NCBI GenBank assembly: GCA_009667805.1
Contig: CM019069.1
Coordinates: 91,113,204 to 91,177,203 of the forward strand
DNA: 64,000 bases
Direction: 5' to 3'
From: Leptobrachium leishanense
Taxonomy: Eukaryota; Chordata; Amphibia; Anura; Megophryidae
Positions 11,323-24,405 of this stretch are shown here, in pieces (the stretch's first letter is position 1; every line of letters begins with the position of its first letter). The notes below the pieces were generated by a model. It saw only the letters and a program-made list of their open reading frames with translations, was not told the origin of the DNA and did not search any database. Both the position numbers and the translations under genes were made by a program.

Positions 11323-12334
11323 GTACTCAAAACGGCTCATTGGAGAACAGTGGTGGATGAGGCCTATTCGTTTGCTAAAATCAACCTGAAGTAAGCAGAT
11401 ATAGTTCTAATCTCGTGCTGGATTCTTGACAATACACAAACATACTTCCACGTCTTTTTTTCAAATCCTGTCTTTAACAGATGTCTTCTGTTCCATATTG
11501 AAGACTAATCAGCACCTTCCAATGCACAAACACAACATTGTAGGGATTGCTTCCCGTATGCAGACGATGATATTCGGCCGATTGCAGCATTCCTCCACAG
11601 TGGACTGACATCTTGGTTGACAGCCATCGCTGTGGAAATGCCCCCCACACCCACTGATGTCATCCCGTATGCGTGTGATGATGTCAGTAACAGGGTTTTT
11701 CACGGCCAGGCAGTCGTTTGAACCCCTTTATCTCCGGTTCTGTAAATCGTTGTGGAGTTGATGGAAAGTCCAGAGGGTACTAAACATGACCATGAATAGT
11801 AAAATTAAAGAATAAAGTAAAATTTTTGTTTTATTTATTTATCTTCTTTTTTCTCAAGCAGCTCCATTGTCTCCTTTTCACTCACAAAGTATACAATGAA
11901 CAATGTGGCTGCATTTGGACTCCAGTTTCTCTATTCTATACATCCCACTACATCAAATGAGGTGTCATTGGAAGGGTCAGAGTACGCCCTTTCCAAAGAT
12001 ACCAAACATGACCATGTAAAAAGTAAAAATATAAAAGTAATAGAAAAAAATGGAAAGAATGACAGTGCAATAACTCACCTACCCATTGGCTACGGTGGGA
12101 GCAAGTGTGGAGGTAATGGCGCAAAGCGCTGTTACACATTGACTCATATAAAACATAAGCCACCACAATGCTGTGAGGAGAAGCAGGGTACTTTGGACCT
12201 CCGTATCTCCATTAGTTAGTCCCCACATGGTCAAATGAGGTGTCATTGGAAAGGCCAGAGTCTGGCCTTTCTAAATATACAAAATATGACCATATAAAAA
12301 ATAGACCATAAAAAATAGATAAATGAAAAAATAC
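11323..12334. repeat. Region with repeated modules shared with TTAA-type MITEs
   Basis: Three imperfect segments (about 11757-11816, 11950-12035 and 12225-12312) contain TCATTGGAAAGG-type and ACCATG-type strings. On the reverse strand these read CATGTTTGGTATC next to TTGGAAAGG, the same module seen inside the TTAA-type elements at 27611-27655 and 56147-56180. This is probably decayed sequence of that family. Termini not resolved. Confidence 0.5.
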
Positions 12335-12337
12335 ATA

Positions 12338-13269
12338 CAGGGTTATTCAAAGAGATCCAAATGGCTGCTGAAAGGGAACCGAACGCTGAAAATCAGCGTT
12401 CGGTTACCTTTCTTAGCCATTCGGCTATACAGAGAGCAGGCAATACGCCAAATCCTGGCGAATTGCCTGCACATTCGGTGCCTTTTCGGTGCCTGTTCGA
12501 GGGCAGTGAAATCCCCACAAAAAAGCACTGCTTCGGCTATTCAGAGAACACAAACCAGCAGTGAAAGGTTCCCAAATTGCCCTGCCATTCGGTGGTTTCA
12601 TTCAACATGTTTATTCAGGAGAATCCCATAGGCTTCAATGTTAAAAATATTCCCGTTTTAATTCAATATCTAATAAACCATTCATTATAAAATTCTGCAG
12701 TAAAGAGTCTCTTTATTTATAGATTTTTTAGGATATTTTAAGCATTTTTCTTTTTTTTAAAAAAAAGTCAGATTTTTTTTAAAAAAATGTAAGTTTACTT
12801 ATTTTTTCTGTAACAGCCTTTTTTATTATCATTCCCTGGACATCATATGTAAATTTCAGACATTTTCACTCAGTAGTTTCTTTGCAAATAGTGTTTCACT
12901 TTTCAATCATTCAAGCAAACTGTTTTCCTAATTAATTCACTGCCTTCTTCTGCGGTGTCAACTTTGTCGACTTTGTCCGGAGGCTTCGCCGCGCGTGATC
13001 AGCTCCTGCTCGGGTTTTTCCGGCGTCTTCGACGGGTTAATGCAGATGTTTTTGTGGGTTTTCAGCGTGTATTCGCTGGGTTTTCGCCAGGTTTTCTGTC
13101 GGTTTTCGGCAGCTTTTCGGCAGCTTTTCCCTGCACTTCGACAGCCCTGTGGTGCTTGCTGAATACACCGCAGGGTAGCCAAAATGGGAATGCCGATTTG
13201 CATCGAATTGAAGAGAACGAAAATTCACCGAACGTGCGGTGACTTTTCGATTCTCTTTGAATAACCCTG
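12338..13269. mobile_element. 0.9-kb non-autonomous DNA element, GGGTTATTCAAAGAG ends, copy A
   Basis: Starts CAGGGTTATTCAAAGAG and ends CTCTTTGAATAACCCTG, a perfect terminal inverted repeat of about 15 bp. The interior matches copy B (28795-29705) along its length, including a T-rich middle with GCAGTAAAGAGTCTC and a right half with TGAATACACCGCAGGGT. The flanking triplets are ATA and CTA, so no clean target duplication is seen here. Copies B and C have TGT and TAA. The frames inside are short and not conserved as protein. Confidence 0.85.
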
Positions 13270-13764
13270 CTAGTAATATTATTCATGAATGCAATGCACC
13301 TAAACACAGGTGAAACCTTTAGGTTTTATTCAATTTTGCTATAATTATGCATTTTCTTAGAAAAATTCTCTAACAGGTTCTCCATTTCTGATCTTTTTTT
13401 AAGTGCAACCTATCGAATATATAACCACAAATGTTTGGATGACAAAAATGTTAGAAAATAATTTTACATTCTGCAAATGATTGAAGTCTGAATGGAAATG
13501 TATTCTTTGTTGGCAATTTTTTTATTATAGCATTCGTACAAGACACTACATATACACATAATAGTGAAACATTTTGAAACTCCCAAGTCTGCTGAAAAAA
13601 AAAATATAACTTGCATGGGTCTCACAATAAAAGTTGATTTCAAATCACATTTAAACATGATGAGCATAAAATAGTCAACATGAGCTCAGCACACAAGGGT
13701 AAAATGGTTCCGTAGTGAAAAGGTTACATACAACCTTTTTCTCTAGCGTCCATCATAATGCTAG
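13270..13764. other. No recognisable feature
   Basis: AT-rich DNA between copy A and the CR1 element. Confidence 0.5.
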
Positions 13765-15487
13765 GATAAAGGTCTCACTGACTGCCTCAATGAATATTTT
13801 TGTTCAGTCTTTGCAGAAGAAAAGGAAAGAAAGGGACCTCAGTTAGGAGAGAACACTAAAGAGACATTTACATATCAGTTTACAGAGGAGGAGGTTCTAC
13901 AGCAGCTGTCTAAAGTAAAGACAAATAAGTCAATGGGGCCTGATGGGATCCACCCTAAATTATTAAAAGAGCTCAGTGATGTAATAGCAAAACCATTAAC
14001 AGATTTATTTAACCAATCCTTGTTAACGGGAGTCGTCCCAGAAGACTGGAAATTAGCAAATTTTGTGCCCATTTACAAGAAGGGTAGTAGGGAGGAATCG
14101 GGGAACTATAGGCCAGTTAGTCTTACGTCAGTAGTGGGGAAATTAATGGAAACCATGTTAAAGGAAAGGATTGTTGAACATCTAAAAACACATAGATTAC
14201 AGGATCAGAAACAACATGGGTTTACCTCAGGGAGATCATGCCAAACTAATCTTATTGATTTTTTTGATTGGGTAACAAAAATAATAGACACAGGTGGTGC
14301 AGTAGACATTGCTTATTTAGATTTCAGTAAGGCTTTTGATACTGTTCCGCATAGAAGGCTTATCAATAAATTGCAATCTTTGAGTTTAGATTCCAATATT
14401 GTTGACTGGATTAGGCAGTGGCTGAGTGACAGACAACAGAGGGTTGTGGTAAATGGAGTTTATTCGGCACAAGGTCTTGTTACCAGTGGGGTACCTCAGG
14501 GGTCAGTACTTGGACCCATTCTCTTTAATATTTTTATTAGTGATATTGCAGAAGGTATTAATGGAAAAGTATGTCTTTTTGCTGATGACACAAAGATTTG
14601 CAACAGAGTTGACGTTCCTGGAGGGATCAGCCAAATGACAAATGATTTAGGTAAACTAAAAAAATGGTCGGAGTTGTGGCAATTGAGTTTTAATGTGGAT
14701 AAGTGCAAGATAATGCACCTGGGACGTAAAAACCCAAGGGCTGAATATAGAATATTTGATACAGTCCTAACCTCAACATCTGAGGAAAGGGATTTAGGGG
14801 TCATTATTTCAGAGGATCTAAGGGTAAGTAGTCAATGTAATAGAGCAGCAGGAAATGCTAGCAGAATGCTTGGTTGTGTAGGGAGAGGTATTAGCAGTAG
14901 GAAAAGGGAAGTGCTCATGCCACTGTACAGAGCACTGATGAGACCTCACTTGGAGTACTGTGTGCAGTACTGGAGACCGTATCTCCAGAAGGATATAGAC
15001 ATCTTAGAGAGAGTTCAGAGAAGGGCTACTAAAATGGTGTACGGCTTGAAGGAGAAAAGTTACCAGGAAAGGCTTAATGATCTTAACATGTACAGCTTGG
15101 AAAAAAGACGAGACAGAGGAGATATGATAGAAACATTTAAATACGTAAAGGGAATCCACAAGGTAGAGGAAGGGAGTATATTTAAAAGGAAACAAAATAG
15201 CAAAACAAGAGGACATAGTCTTAGATTAGAGGGGCAAAGATTTAAAAGTAACATCAGGAAGCATTATTTTACTGAGAGGGTGGTGGATACATGGAACAGT
15301 CTTCCAGTTGAAGTGGTAGAGGCCAAAACAGTGATTGAATTTAAGCAAGCATGGGATAGGCATAAGGCTATCCTAAACAAAAGATAAATCCAGGTAAAGT
15401 ATCCATGTGATTGGGCAGACTAGATGGGCCGAAAGGTTCTTATCTGCCGACATTTTTCTATGTTTCTATGTTTCTATGTTTCTATGC
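13765..15487 (+). mobile_element. CR1-type LINE, 5'-truncated
   Basis: Comprises the reverse-transcriptase half of ORF2, a short 3' untranslated stretch and a 3' tail of about four TTTCTATG octamers (15459-15487). An octameric 3' repeat instead of poly(A) is characteristic of CR1. The start falls inside the coding region, the usual result of abortive reverse transcription. The sequence GCTAGGATAA at 13760-13769 resembles GCTAGGGAATAA just after the tail and may be an imperfect target duplication. Confidence 0.93.
13771..15387 (+). CDS. CR1-type ORF2 reverse transcriptase, 5'-partial
   Basis: The frame is open for about 539 codons to a TAA. Numbering from the Met at 13933, it has the RT fingers region (GPDGIHPKLLKEL at the start and GNYRPVSLTS at 57-66), the catalytic LDFSKAFD at 129-136, [10 protein letters not shown] at 186-195 and the FADD catalytic box at 216-219. 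After the thumb it continues into the C-terminal region typical of CR1/L2 elements (RRATKMVYGL, then LEKRRDRGDMIETFKY). The frame is open upstream of that Met, so the Met is internal. The apurinic endonuclease domain is absent through truncation. There is no stop or frameshift in the retained part, suggesting a fairly recent copy. It would copy its own RNA at a nicked target, but without the endonuclease this copy should not be autonomous. Confidence 0.93.
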   Translation, partial: GLTDCLNEYFCSVFAEEKERKGPQLGENTKETFTYQFTEEEVLQQLSKVKTNKSMGPDGIHPKLLKELSDVIAKPLTDLFNQSLLTGVVPEDWKLANFVPIYKKGSREESGNYRPVSLTSVVGKLMETMLKERIVEHLKTHRLQDQKQHGFTSGRSCQTNLIDFFDWVTKIIDTGGAVDIAYLDFSKAFDTVPHRRLINKLQSLSLDSNIVDWIRQWLSDRQQRVVVNGVYSAQGLVTSGVPQGSVLGPILFNIFISDIAEGINGKVCLFADDTKICNRVDVPGGISQMTNDLGKLKKWSELWQLSFNVDKCKIMHLGRKNPRAEYRIFDTVLTSTSEERDLGVIISEDLRVSSQCNRAAGNASRMLGCVGRGISSRKREVLMPLYRALMRPHLEYCVQYWRPYLQKDIDILERVQRRATKMVYGLKEKSYQERLNDLNMYSLEKRRDRGDMIETFKYVKGIHKVEEGSIFKRKQNSKTRGHSLRLEGQRFKSNIRKHYFTERVVDTWNSLPVEVVEAKTVIEFKQAWDRHKAILNKR

Positions 15488-17162
15488 TAGGGAATAATTG
15501 TTAAAAGGTAATTTTTTTTTATTTGTTGTAAAATTATGCATCCACAAGGTGGCATAGTTATGAAAATAAACCGCAGGTGAGCTTCAGTCCTTAAGGCTGA
15601 GTGCTGAGTAGTAAATTAGGAAGTGGTGATGTTACATCCTCAGCCCCCGCTGTACTCCCTGGGGGGTCGGGGCAAGAAGGGGGACCGCTGGCTGGCCTGG
15701 TGCCAGCACTTTCTGCTGGCAATTCGGCATCTGAGGGGGTGGGGTCAGGTGTGGTTACCAGGAACCACAGGCTTTAAAACAGGACTCTAGGAATGGCCTC
15801 ATTGCCCTGTTGTGGAGTTATCCACGCACTGCTACTTCTATATCTATTTGACTACTGTTGACGACCCGGCTTTGTATGAGGTTCCTGCTCCTGTTATTTG
15901 ACCCGACTTGGCTTTGACCACTCTCTCTCTATCATGTGTATTACGCTGTTTGCGTGGTTTAGTGAGTTAACCCCATGCTGGTTGCTGGGTTGATCACTCG
16001 CTGTTTGGGTTCTGTCCCATCACGTTTAGGGGTATCGCTTGTGACCCTCCGGGGTACCTTTGCCCAAGCTACTACTCATGTTAATGTTTTTGCAAAGACC
16101 ACGATAACAAACGATTGTTTAATTCTGTTTAATGTTATTTCTAATTGCATCACTGTACATATTAGCAATAACTATTCTGTATGCAAGCCAGTACCTTCCG
16201 AGAGTCACCAGGTATCTACTAACCACAAGTATTTACCAGAACGATTGGTTTCTGCATCCCTGTCTGCCCTGCACCTTGAATACTTCACGGACTGTCGTCC
16301 CACGTATTGAGCGTGTCCTAGGCTTTCTGTCGGTCTCGAAACCCTTGGAGCCTAGAGGCAATTCAGCTAGTCCTTTGAGTCCCTTGGCTCTTGAGATACA
16401 ACCTGTATTTTATGCAATTTCTGTGTTAATCAAGAAAGTATTGTTGCCCTTAAGGATCTCAACTCCGCTACTCTTGGGAAGCGATATAGCTACCGTTACA
16501 GGTGAGAGTCTATTGGGAATTGTTCTTTTAGTTGTTTAGTTGCCTGTCACTGTTTACTTTGTCAAACTCTTTACTTGTTGCAATTGTTGTTTCCAAGGTC
16601 TCTACTGCTTTTGTTCTGTTATTCTAAACGTCCAGCTAAGCAGATATTTTAAGAATCAATAATAAAGGTAAATATATTGTTTTAGGAAGGTTTTACTATT
16701 TTTAATTTGTCTAGTGCTGTTAATTTTCTATTTAATAAACACATTTTTCAAAGGCAATTTTTTTATGCATCTTTTGGATGAGTTCTTGGATATTTATTAT
16801 GTAGACAGGCAGATTCACACCAAACAACTGAAAAACAATAGATGAATCTATATAAGATAGTAAGAGCTGTAGAACTGACAGCTCATGCTCATGCATCAAA
16901 GGTTTCGCTAATGGGTGTAAAGATTATTTACCTAAACTGACAATGTTTACACTCCGGAGACTGAATAATAATCGGAGAATCAGTGTGACGACTTTAACAT
17001 TGACAATGCCAGAAATGAAATTACAAGTCCGGTGTATATCAAGGGAACGGATATTCATTTACCATTATTTTTGTGACAAGTATTGAAAATGAGTTACATT
17101 GTTAAAAACTCTCATTTTTTGTTTTATTGTAATGTATAAATGCTGGGATCTACATACTGAAC

Positions 17163-17165
<3 letters not shown>
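15488..17165. other. No identified gene; possible LTR-like segment
   Basis: The stretch at about 15590-15970 is GC-richer than its surroundings, with a TTTAAAACAGG block followed by pyrimidine-rich sequence containing GACCCGACTTGGC. This resembles the transcribed part of some frog LTRs, but no paired terminus or target duplication was found. The rest is AT-rich and unassigned. Confidence 0.35.

Positions 17166-17204
<39 letters not shown>
17166..17204. repeat. (TA)n microsatellite
   Basis: About 19 TA dinucleotides without interruption. Confidence 0.97.
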
Positions 17205-17207
<3 letters not shown>

Positions 17208-17402
17208 CTCACAAGGGTTGTGGTGGAGGACAAAAAGTGAGATAAAAAGCCTCCATGCTCTTTATTGCAGAAGCCACTTGCACATCACAGCAATTCAAAG
17301 AATTGCATCCCAGAGCTCCTGTGCCACATTCCCCATATGCAGCAAGGAATTATGGGTAGGATATGCAAATGACACCTGTCTCACTTTTATGCATCCTGGG
17401 TC

Positions 17403-17494
17403 TGTTATTACACAAAACCCTAAAATGAATGCTATGCCATACTAGAAAGCCATAGTATGGCATAGCATTGATTTTAGGGTTCTGTGTAATAACA
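17403..17494. repeat. Perfect-arm hairpin
   Basis: Starts TGTTATTACACA and ends with its complement, TGTGTAATAACA. The arms are about 42 bp with one or two mismatches around a loop of about 8 bases. It abuts the L1/Tx1-type fragment on its right. The preceding 200 bp share a GGACAAAAAGTGAGAT string with 48468-48483, so the hairpin may be one end of an unclassified element. Confidence 0.75.
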
Positions 17495-17504
17495 GTTCTG
17501 TGGA

Positions 17505-17664
17505 AGTCCAGGGGCGTGGCCATCTCGTTTGCAAGCGATATACCATTCATCTTTCAGGACAGCTGCTCAGATGATCAGGGTAGATACCTTTTTGTTAAGG
17601 GGACCATCGCTGACATCACTTATACGTTCGCCACGGTTTATACTGCTAACTCGGCGCAATCAAC
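17505..17664 (+). pseudogene. L1/Tx1-type ORF2 endonuclease, N-terminal part
   Basis: Translation gives GVAISFASDIPF, then DDQGRYLFVKGTI and TFATVYTANSAQST. This matches the early part of the apurinic-like endonuclease of L1/Tx1 LINEs, which nicks target DNA to prime reverse transcription. The frame stops matching at about 17664, where a multi-hairpin element begins, and resumes in the same frame at 18349. It is a fragment without start or RT domain. Confidence 0.8.
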
Positions 17665-18348
17665 ATTACATTCACACCTGCGTGAGCGCTACCGTTAGCT
17701 GTGGTATGTGCCGCATATTATAATCCAAACGCAAAGGGGGTTAAAAAAACCGTTTGCGTTTGGGACCTGTTCAGCGCAAGGTCACTGCACTTTGCGCTCA
17801 CTATACTTAACATGGGGAGTGCAAAGCGTTAATCAGCGCTGGATTACAATGTACCAGCGCTGACTAACGCCTGGCTCTGGTCAACAAAAAGTTAACCAGA
17901 GCCAGGACCTGGTGTTAACGGATTCCGCTGGTGCAGAATCCGTTAACACCAGCTTAAAAATAAAAAAATAAAAATCCCATACTTACCCTCTGTCCCGCGG
18001 TGAGGACCGCGGCTCTGGTCACCTCCTCCGGCCGGCGGGAGCAGGGAAAGACGGGGGAAAAGTCCCCTCCGTCTTTCCCTGCATACCTGTACACCGACCG
18101 GCCGGATCTCGCGACGCGAGATCCGGCTGGTCACGTGACCGGCAGAGGGGAGCTCAATGGAGTCCTATGGACGCCATTGAGAGGATGCGTGCGGCTGCGC
18201 TCAGCGCTGCCGCGCGCATCCTGATTTTTAACGCTCACTAACAATGCAGGCAGCATTTTTTGCACCTGCATTGAAATCTGGTGTTAAAACGCGGGCGCAA
18301 GGGGGGAAACTGTGCTCGCATTTTAACGCCAGGAGCGCAATAGGGGCC
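17665..18348. mobile_element. Multi-hairpin MITE, copy 1, inside an L1/Tx1-type fragment
   Basis: A chain of short inverted repeats: a pair around TTGCGTTTGG at about 17728-17765, a GTTAATCAGCGCTGG pair, an AACCAGAGCCAGG pair at about 17873-17907, an AACGGATTCCGCTG pair at about 17917-17945, and GATCTCGCGACGCGAGATC at about 18105-18123. The same modules in the same order occur at 49617-50356 and, inverted, at 61772-62459 and 46258-46915. CAACAT on the left (17661-17666) and CAACGT on the right (18348-18353) may be a diverged target duplication. Superfamily uncertain. Confidence 0.72.
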
Positions 18349-18770
18349 AACGTGTTTTGCGTATATCTTGGCGAAACTTAGACAGTTCCAGGAACGCATC
18401 CTTGTTGTGGCTGGCGATATGAATGTGACTTGGCAACCTTGCATGGATATGTTGTGCGGTAGGTCGGCTTTAACACCTCATGCGTTACGCACAATTAGAC
18501 AGTCTCTTCACGATATGAGACTCGTGGACACCTGGAGCGCCTTTCACCCACGCAAACGTGATTTTACGTTTCACTCAGGTCCTCACCATGTTTCTTCCCG
18601 GTTGGACTACATTTTTTTTTAGAACAGTGTCACTTAGATCTTGTTGTTGAAACTCAAATCCATCCTACCACTACCACCTGGTTGGACCATGCCCCTGTCT
18701 CTGTGCGTATGAAATCACCTTTATTTCAACCCCGCGAACGCTCATTTTTTGATATGCACAACTATACATA
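18349..18770 (+). pseudogene. L1/Tx1-type ORF2 endonuclease, C-terminal part
   Basis: Continues the fragment at 17505-17664. It contains AKLRQFQERILVVAGDMNV (the GDFN-type catalytic block), SRLDYIFF and, after a frame change in the T run at 18611-18620, WLDHAPVSV, which corresponds to the terminal S/LDH catalytic block. These are the ordered motifs of the LINE endonuclease fold. The sequence ends shortly after the domain, before any RT. It encodes a broken domain only. Confidence 0.85.
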
Positions 18771-20868
18771 ACCCCATTTGGTGCCTGAAAGGAGACTATA
18801 ACCTGTAACTGGTTCTTAAATTCAAGCTTGTAAAAGATAAAAATAATACCTCTAAACTATAATTGTATGTAATGCAAACAGTGCTCTATCCTATTGCCTC
18901 TTAATGCAATTCATAACAATGGATTTACAGAGCTCAAGGATTTCATCATAAAACACATTCAGGTCCATTTAGGTTTGTGAGATAATCCATAATGAAGAAA
19001 TTTGTAGCATCTCATGCACAATGTTTCTGCCATGTCTAATAAAATGATAACCTTGTGTTGCATTCGACTCATTGCAGCATGGTCATCTTTGATTTATATT
19101 CCCTTTTATAGCGTAACAAACATTAGAAAGTTATAATAAGTAATCTGTAATTAATCAAGCTGTGTGGGTGGTGTGATTTTCTTTATTTGTGCTAGAGTTG
19201 TTAAGCAAACAAAGTTTATAAACAAACAAAAACTATAAATAAAATTGCAGAGCCCTGTTCCAACCTTCATTTATGTAACTCTGTTAGTTAGTCAATATCC
19301 CATTTAACAGACTGTTACAAATAGTGAATGTAGAAAAAGTACATCAAACTAAGGGGTTGTTTTCAATTAACTGCAAAGAAAGCTAAACCTGGAAAAGCTA
19401 ATATTTTTTCCAGTTTTAATTTGTACAACTAGGTGAGATAAAATGCTTTTTGGCACGGGCAAAATAATATTTTTTTTTTTAAAATCGACCTATATTTATC
19501 AGCAGACCTTTTGTATAGAAAACAATGGAGGGTCTATTCACTAAGCACTGAAATTGTGTTTGAACTTCGGCGCAGTTCGGCAATTTCATTTCGCCAACAG
19601 CACGATGAATTCACTATTCACCGGATGGTCACCATAGTACGCCGAAGCTTCATGAAAAAGTTGGAGAACGTCACCGAGGAGCACCAAAAACCTCTGAAGT
19701 CCCTGAGGTGCATACCACCAACCTACAAAAAAAAACCGGAATTCTCCTATTTTCGTAATAGGTGTTTAAACCAATAAAAATGCATTAAACATTTAGTAAA
19801 TAATAAAAAGGTCCTTTAAAAAATAATAAAAGGTCTATTACAGAATAAAAAAAAAAGTTTTTTAAAATTTGAAATTGTGCAAGATAAAGGACACTGTTTA
19901 ATGTTTACAATCTTTCCAACAATATTTTTTTAAAGGATAAATTAATACATGAAAAATTGGTAAATTTACATTATCTAAATTTTTATCTCAAAACAACCTT
20001 TTCTCTATGTAAATTCTATCTTACATTATTTTTTATTGTTAACGTCTCATCTAATTTTTCAAGTAAATGTAATAACAATTTCTCCAATAAAAAGGGCATT
20101 GTAGTGAAGAGGTTAAAGATTGCGAATTGAAAAATAATCCTTTGGATTACTGCCTATAATTGTTTATTTAATTTTATATTGGAAGCATACTAATGGTTGT
20201 GTGTCCCCTCCCCTGCTTTAACAATTACAGAACAATATTGCATTTTTTTTTTTACAAACTAGTATCCACTTAAGAAACAAGGGCAACTTGATATGTGTTG
20301 AATAAAACCTGAAAATGTATCTGATGCTATTATCTGAGATGAGAGATAGCAATAACTGATATTAATATTAATTCACTTGTGTCACTTTCAGAATGGAAAG
20401 GGAAATTTTAAAGCAATTTAGATTATTCCTTATCAAAAGGAAGAAGGTGGCTATTAAAGAAATTGGATACACCTGCCTGGCACATTCAACTGCTCGTGTT
20501 TTCTGACATTCTAAAATGATTGATTAATAGTTATAATTTATAGGCTAGTGGAAAAGGCAGGAATTATCCCTCATTCCAATCAGTGACAAAGCTTGAATGT
20601 TTGATGAATTCCATCTTATGTTAATACAGTTCTTTTGGCGGTTTTCAAAATAGAATCATTCATAGTGAGTTGAGTTGGAAAGCAGAGATATAAATCAAGT
20701 GAACCATGGTGTGACGTTTATAAACAACTGATATACAAACTAGACGGAAAATACAAAGTATGTTTATTACCACTTATGTACATTGTCTTTAATAATATTC
20801 AGTAGTCCACTATAATACATTTGAGCCTGACATATTACTGCCAAAAAAAATCTCTAGAAAGACTATAA
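18771..20868. other. No recognisable gene
   Basis: AT-rich. At about 19526 the string GGGTCTATTCACTAAG looks like one end of a MITE, but no matching right end was found. Confidence 0.45.
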
Positions 20869-21540
20869 GCCTCATTCACACTGATACGCGTATACGGGCG
20901 TATATGCGTATTGTACAATATAAAACACATGCAAATAAATGGCTCCATACACATAGCCGCATATGGAGCCGTATATTTGCATTGCGTAAATGCACACAAA
21001 ACCAGGATGGAACAGAGCTGTGTCTCGGAAGCGTATTTTTCCATTTTTATGTGTGTTTACACGTGTATACGCGTGTGCACACGCGTATACACACGTACAT
21101 TACTAAGTTTAACCCCCCCCCGACGGTGTTCCCGAGTGTGACTCGGGGTCAACATTCAGTGCGGAAAGCGGTAACCCTGAGCCATACTCGGGCTGCATAC
21201 ATTACCTGTCCCTGCGCTCCCTTGCTGATCCCTGCTGTCTCCTCCAGCGATCGAGGCATTTTACTTCCTGGTTCCGAGAAGAGAACCAGGAAGTAAAACT
21301 CCGCAATCGCCGGAGGAGACAGCGGGGATCAGCGAGGGAGCGCAGGGACAGGTAATGTATGCAGCGGCAGCCCAAGTGTGGCTCGGGGTTACCACTTTCA
21401 GCACTGAAAGTTAACCCCGAGCCACACTCGACCAGGGGGCCAGGGATTAATTGAATATTGTGTATACACGCGTATGTGCGTGCATATACACGTGTATACG
21501 CAATATTCAATTAAATCTTTTTTTGTGTGTGAATGAGGCC
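20869..21540. mobile_element. PIF/Harbinger-like MITE with internal palindrome
   Basis: About 672 bp, with inverted ends GCCTCATTCACAC and GTGTGAATGAGGC and TAA beside both ends (one base offset on the right). Outer arms are rich in ACGCGTATAC-type sequence. The middle is a long inverted repeat at about 21110-21435, centred near 21280, whose arms include TTACTTCCTGGTTC and CTGTCCCTGCGCTCCC with their complements. The ends resemble Harbinger-type MITEs of vertebrates; no transposase. Confidence 0.75.
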
Positions 21541-22783
21541 TAAAATCACAAATGTTCTTTTTGCTGGCAGTAACAGTTATATGGTACATTTACTAGCTTG
21601 GAGATTTGTTTTGCTTCCTGAGCAATTGTAATTGTGGCCACTATAGAATATGATTCATATTTTGCAGCTTTTTTCTATATATTTATTAAAACATATACAT
21701 TTTATAGACCCAATCAATAAAAATGAGTTCTCAGGAGCTGTTTAACTAGGTTTGTTATTGCTACATGTATGTTTACTGATAGAACTCTGAACCACATGTC
21801 CTAAATAATGGAAAAAGAAATGTGAAACAAGATCCCGGTTCAATGTTTATCATAAGACAATGTCATAGGTCATGTAATACATATGACATATAACACCTAA
21901 AACGCTGGTAGTCTAGGCTTGTCAAATAATTATTTCAGTTTGACTCACCTTTAAGCAGCACATAAGTAGTTAATCAAGATATCAAATGGGCTGCAAGCCC
22001 ACCTGCTTCCAAACTTGCAGCCTCAAAAATAGAGAGACTCCTGACCCTCCTTCATCTCCCACTCATGGTCAATGGCATGCTGTCAATTGATTCTTTCAAG
22101 TAAAATGTAGATTGATGGCAGCTGATGGGATTAATTTAGCCTTTTGTTACATTTGTAAAATGGGAGTCATTATGTTATTTGACAAGTCTAGAGCATAGAT
22201 TTATGTACAAATACCTTGAAACTATGTGCGTAACACACACCGTACTCCCACGACTACCATGACACCCATGAGTGATATATATAATAACTTGCTCTAAACA
22301 ACATTGGACGAGATTCAGTGTTGATTGATAATGATTCTAGAGTCAACCTGTGTGCCCCATAAGGGAAGTGTAGTTCAAAAACACAAGATCAACTGCTTAT
22401 AATGAAAACTTGCTTCATATCACCATTATAGAATTATAAGCTAGGCAAGCTGGGCAAGAAGACTCATGTCATGGGCAAATTTGAGAGTAAGTTTGTGATT
22501 ACCAAGCAGCCACCACAGTTTAAAACTTAAAGTGTGTAATGGAAAGATCAGTCAAGCCTGAAAACAATCTTCCCATGTAGAAAAGATTATAATCTTTGAA
22601 AACATTGATAGAACACTGTTAAGACTCAAACACAAATATTAATCCAATGGTTTTTGCCCTCGTTTCTTTTACTGACATATTTTATGTTTGTTTTTCATTT
22701 TTTTCTTACACTTTGATAAGAAAATAAATAATGTAGTATCAGTCACAATAAATGACAAATTGAAATGACAGATTGTCAGTATT
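21541..22783. other. No recognisable feature
   Basis: AT-rich DNA with no identifiable frame or repeat. Confidence 0.5.
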
Positions 22784-22785
22784 TA

Positions 22786-24403
<1,618 letters not shown>

Positions 24404-24405
24404 TA

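Noticed and set aside
16132..16539. 135-codon frame in the GC-richer stretch
   Set aside because: Low-information sequence; no motif, and the surrounding DNA looks like decayed repeat rather than gene.
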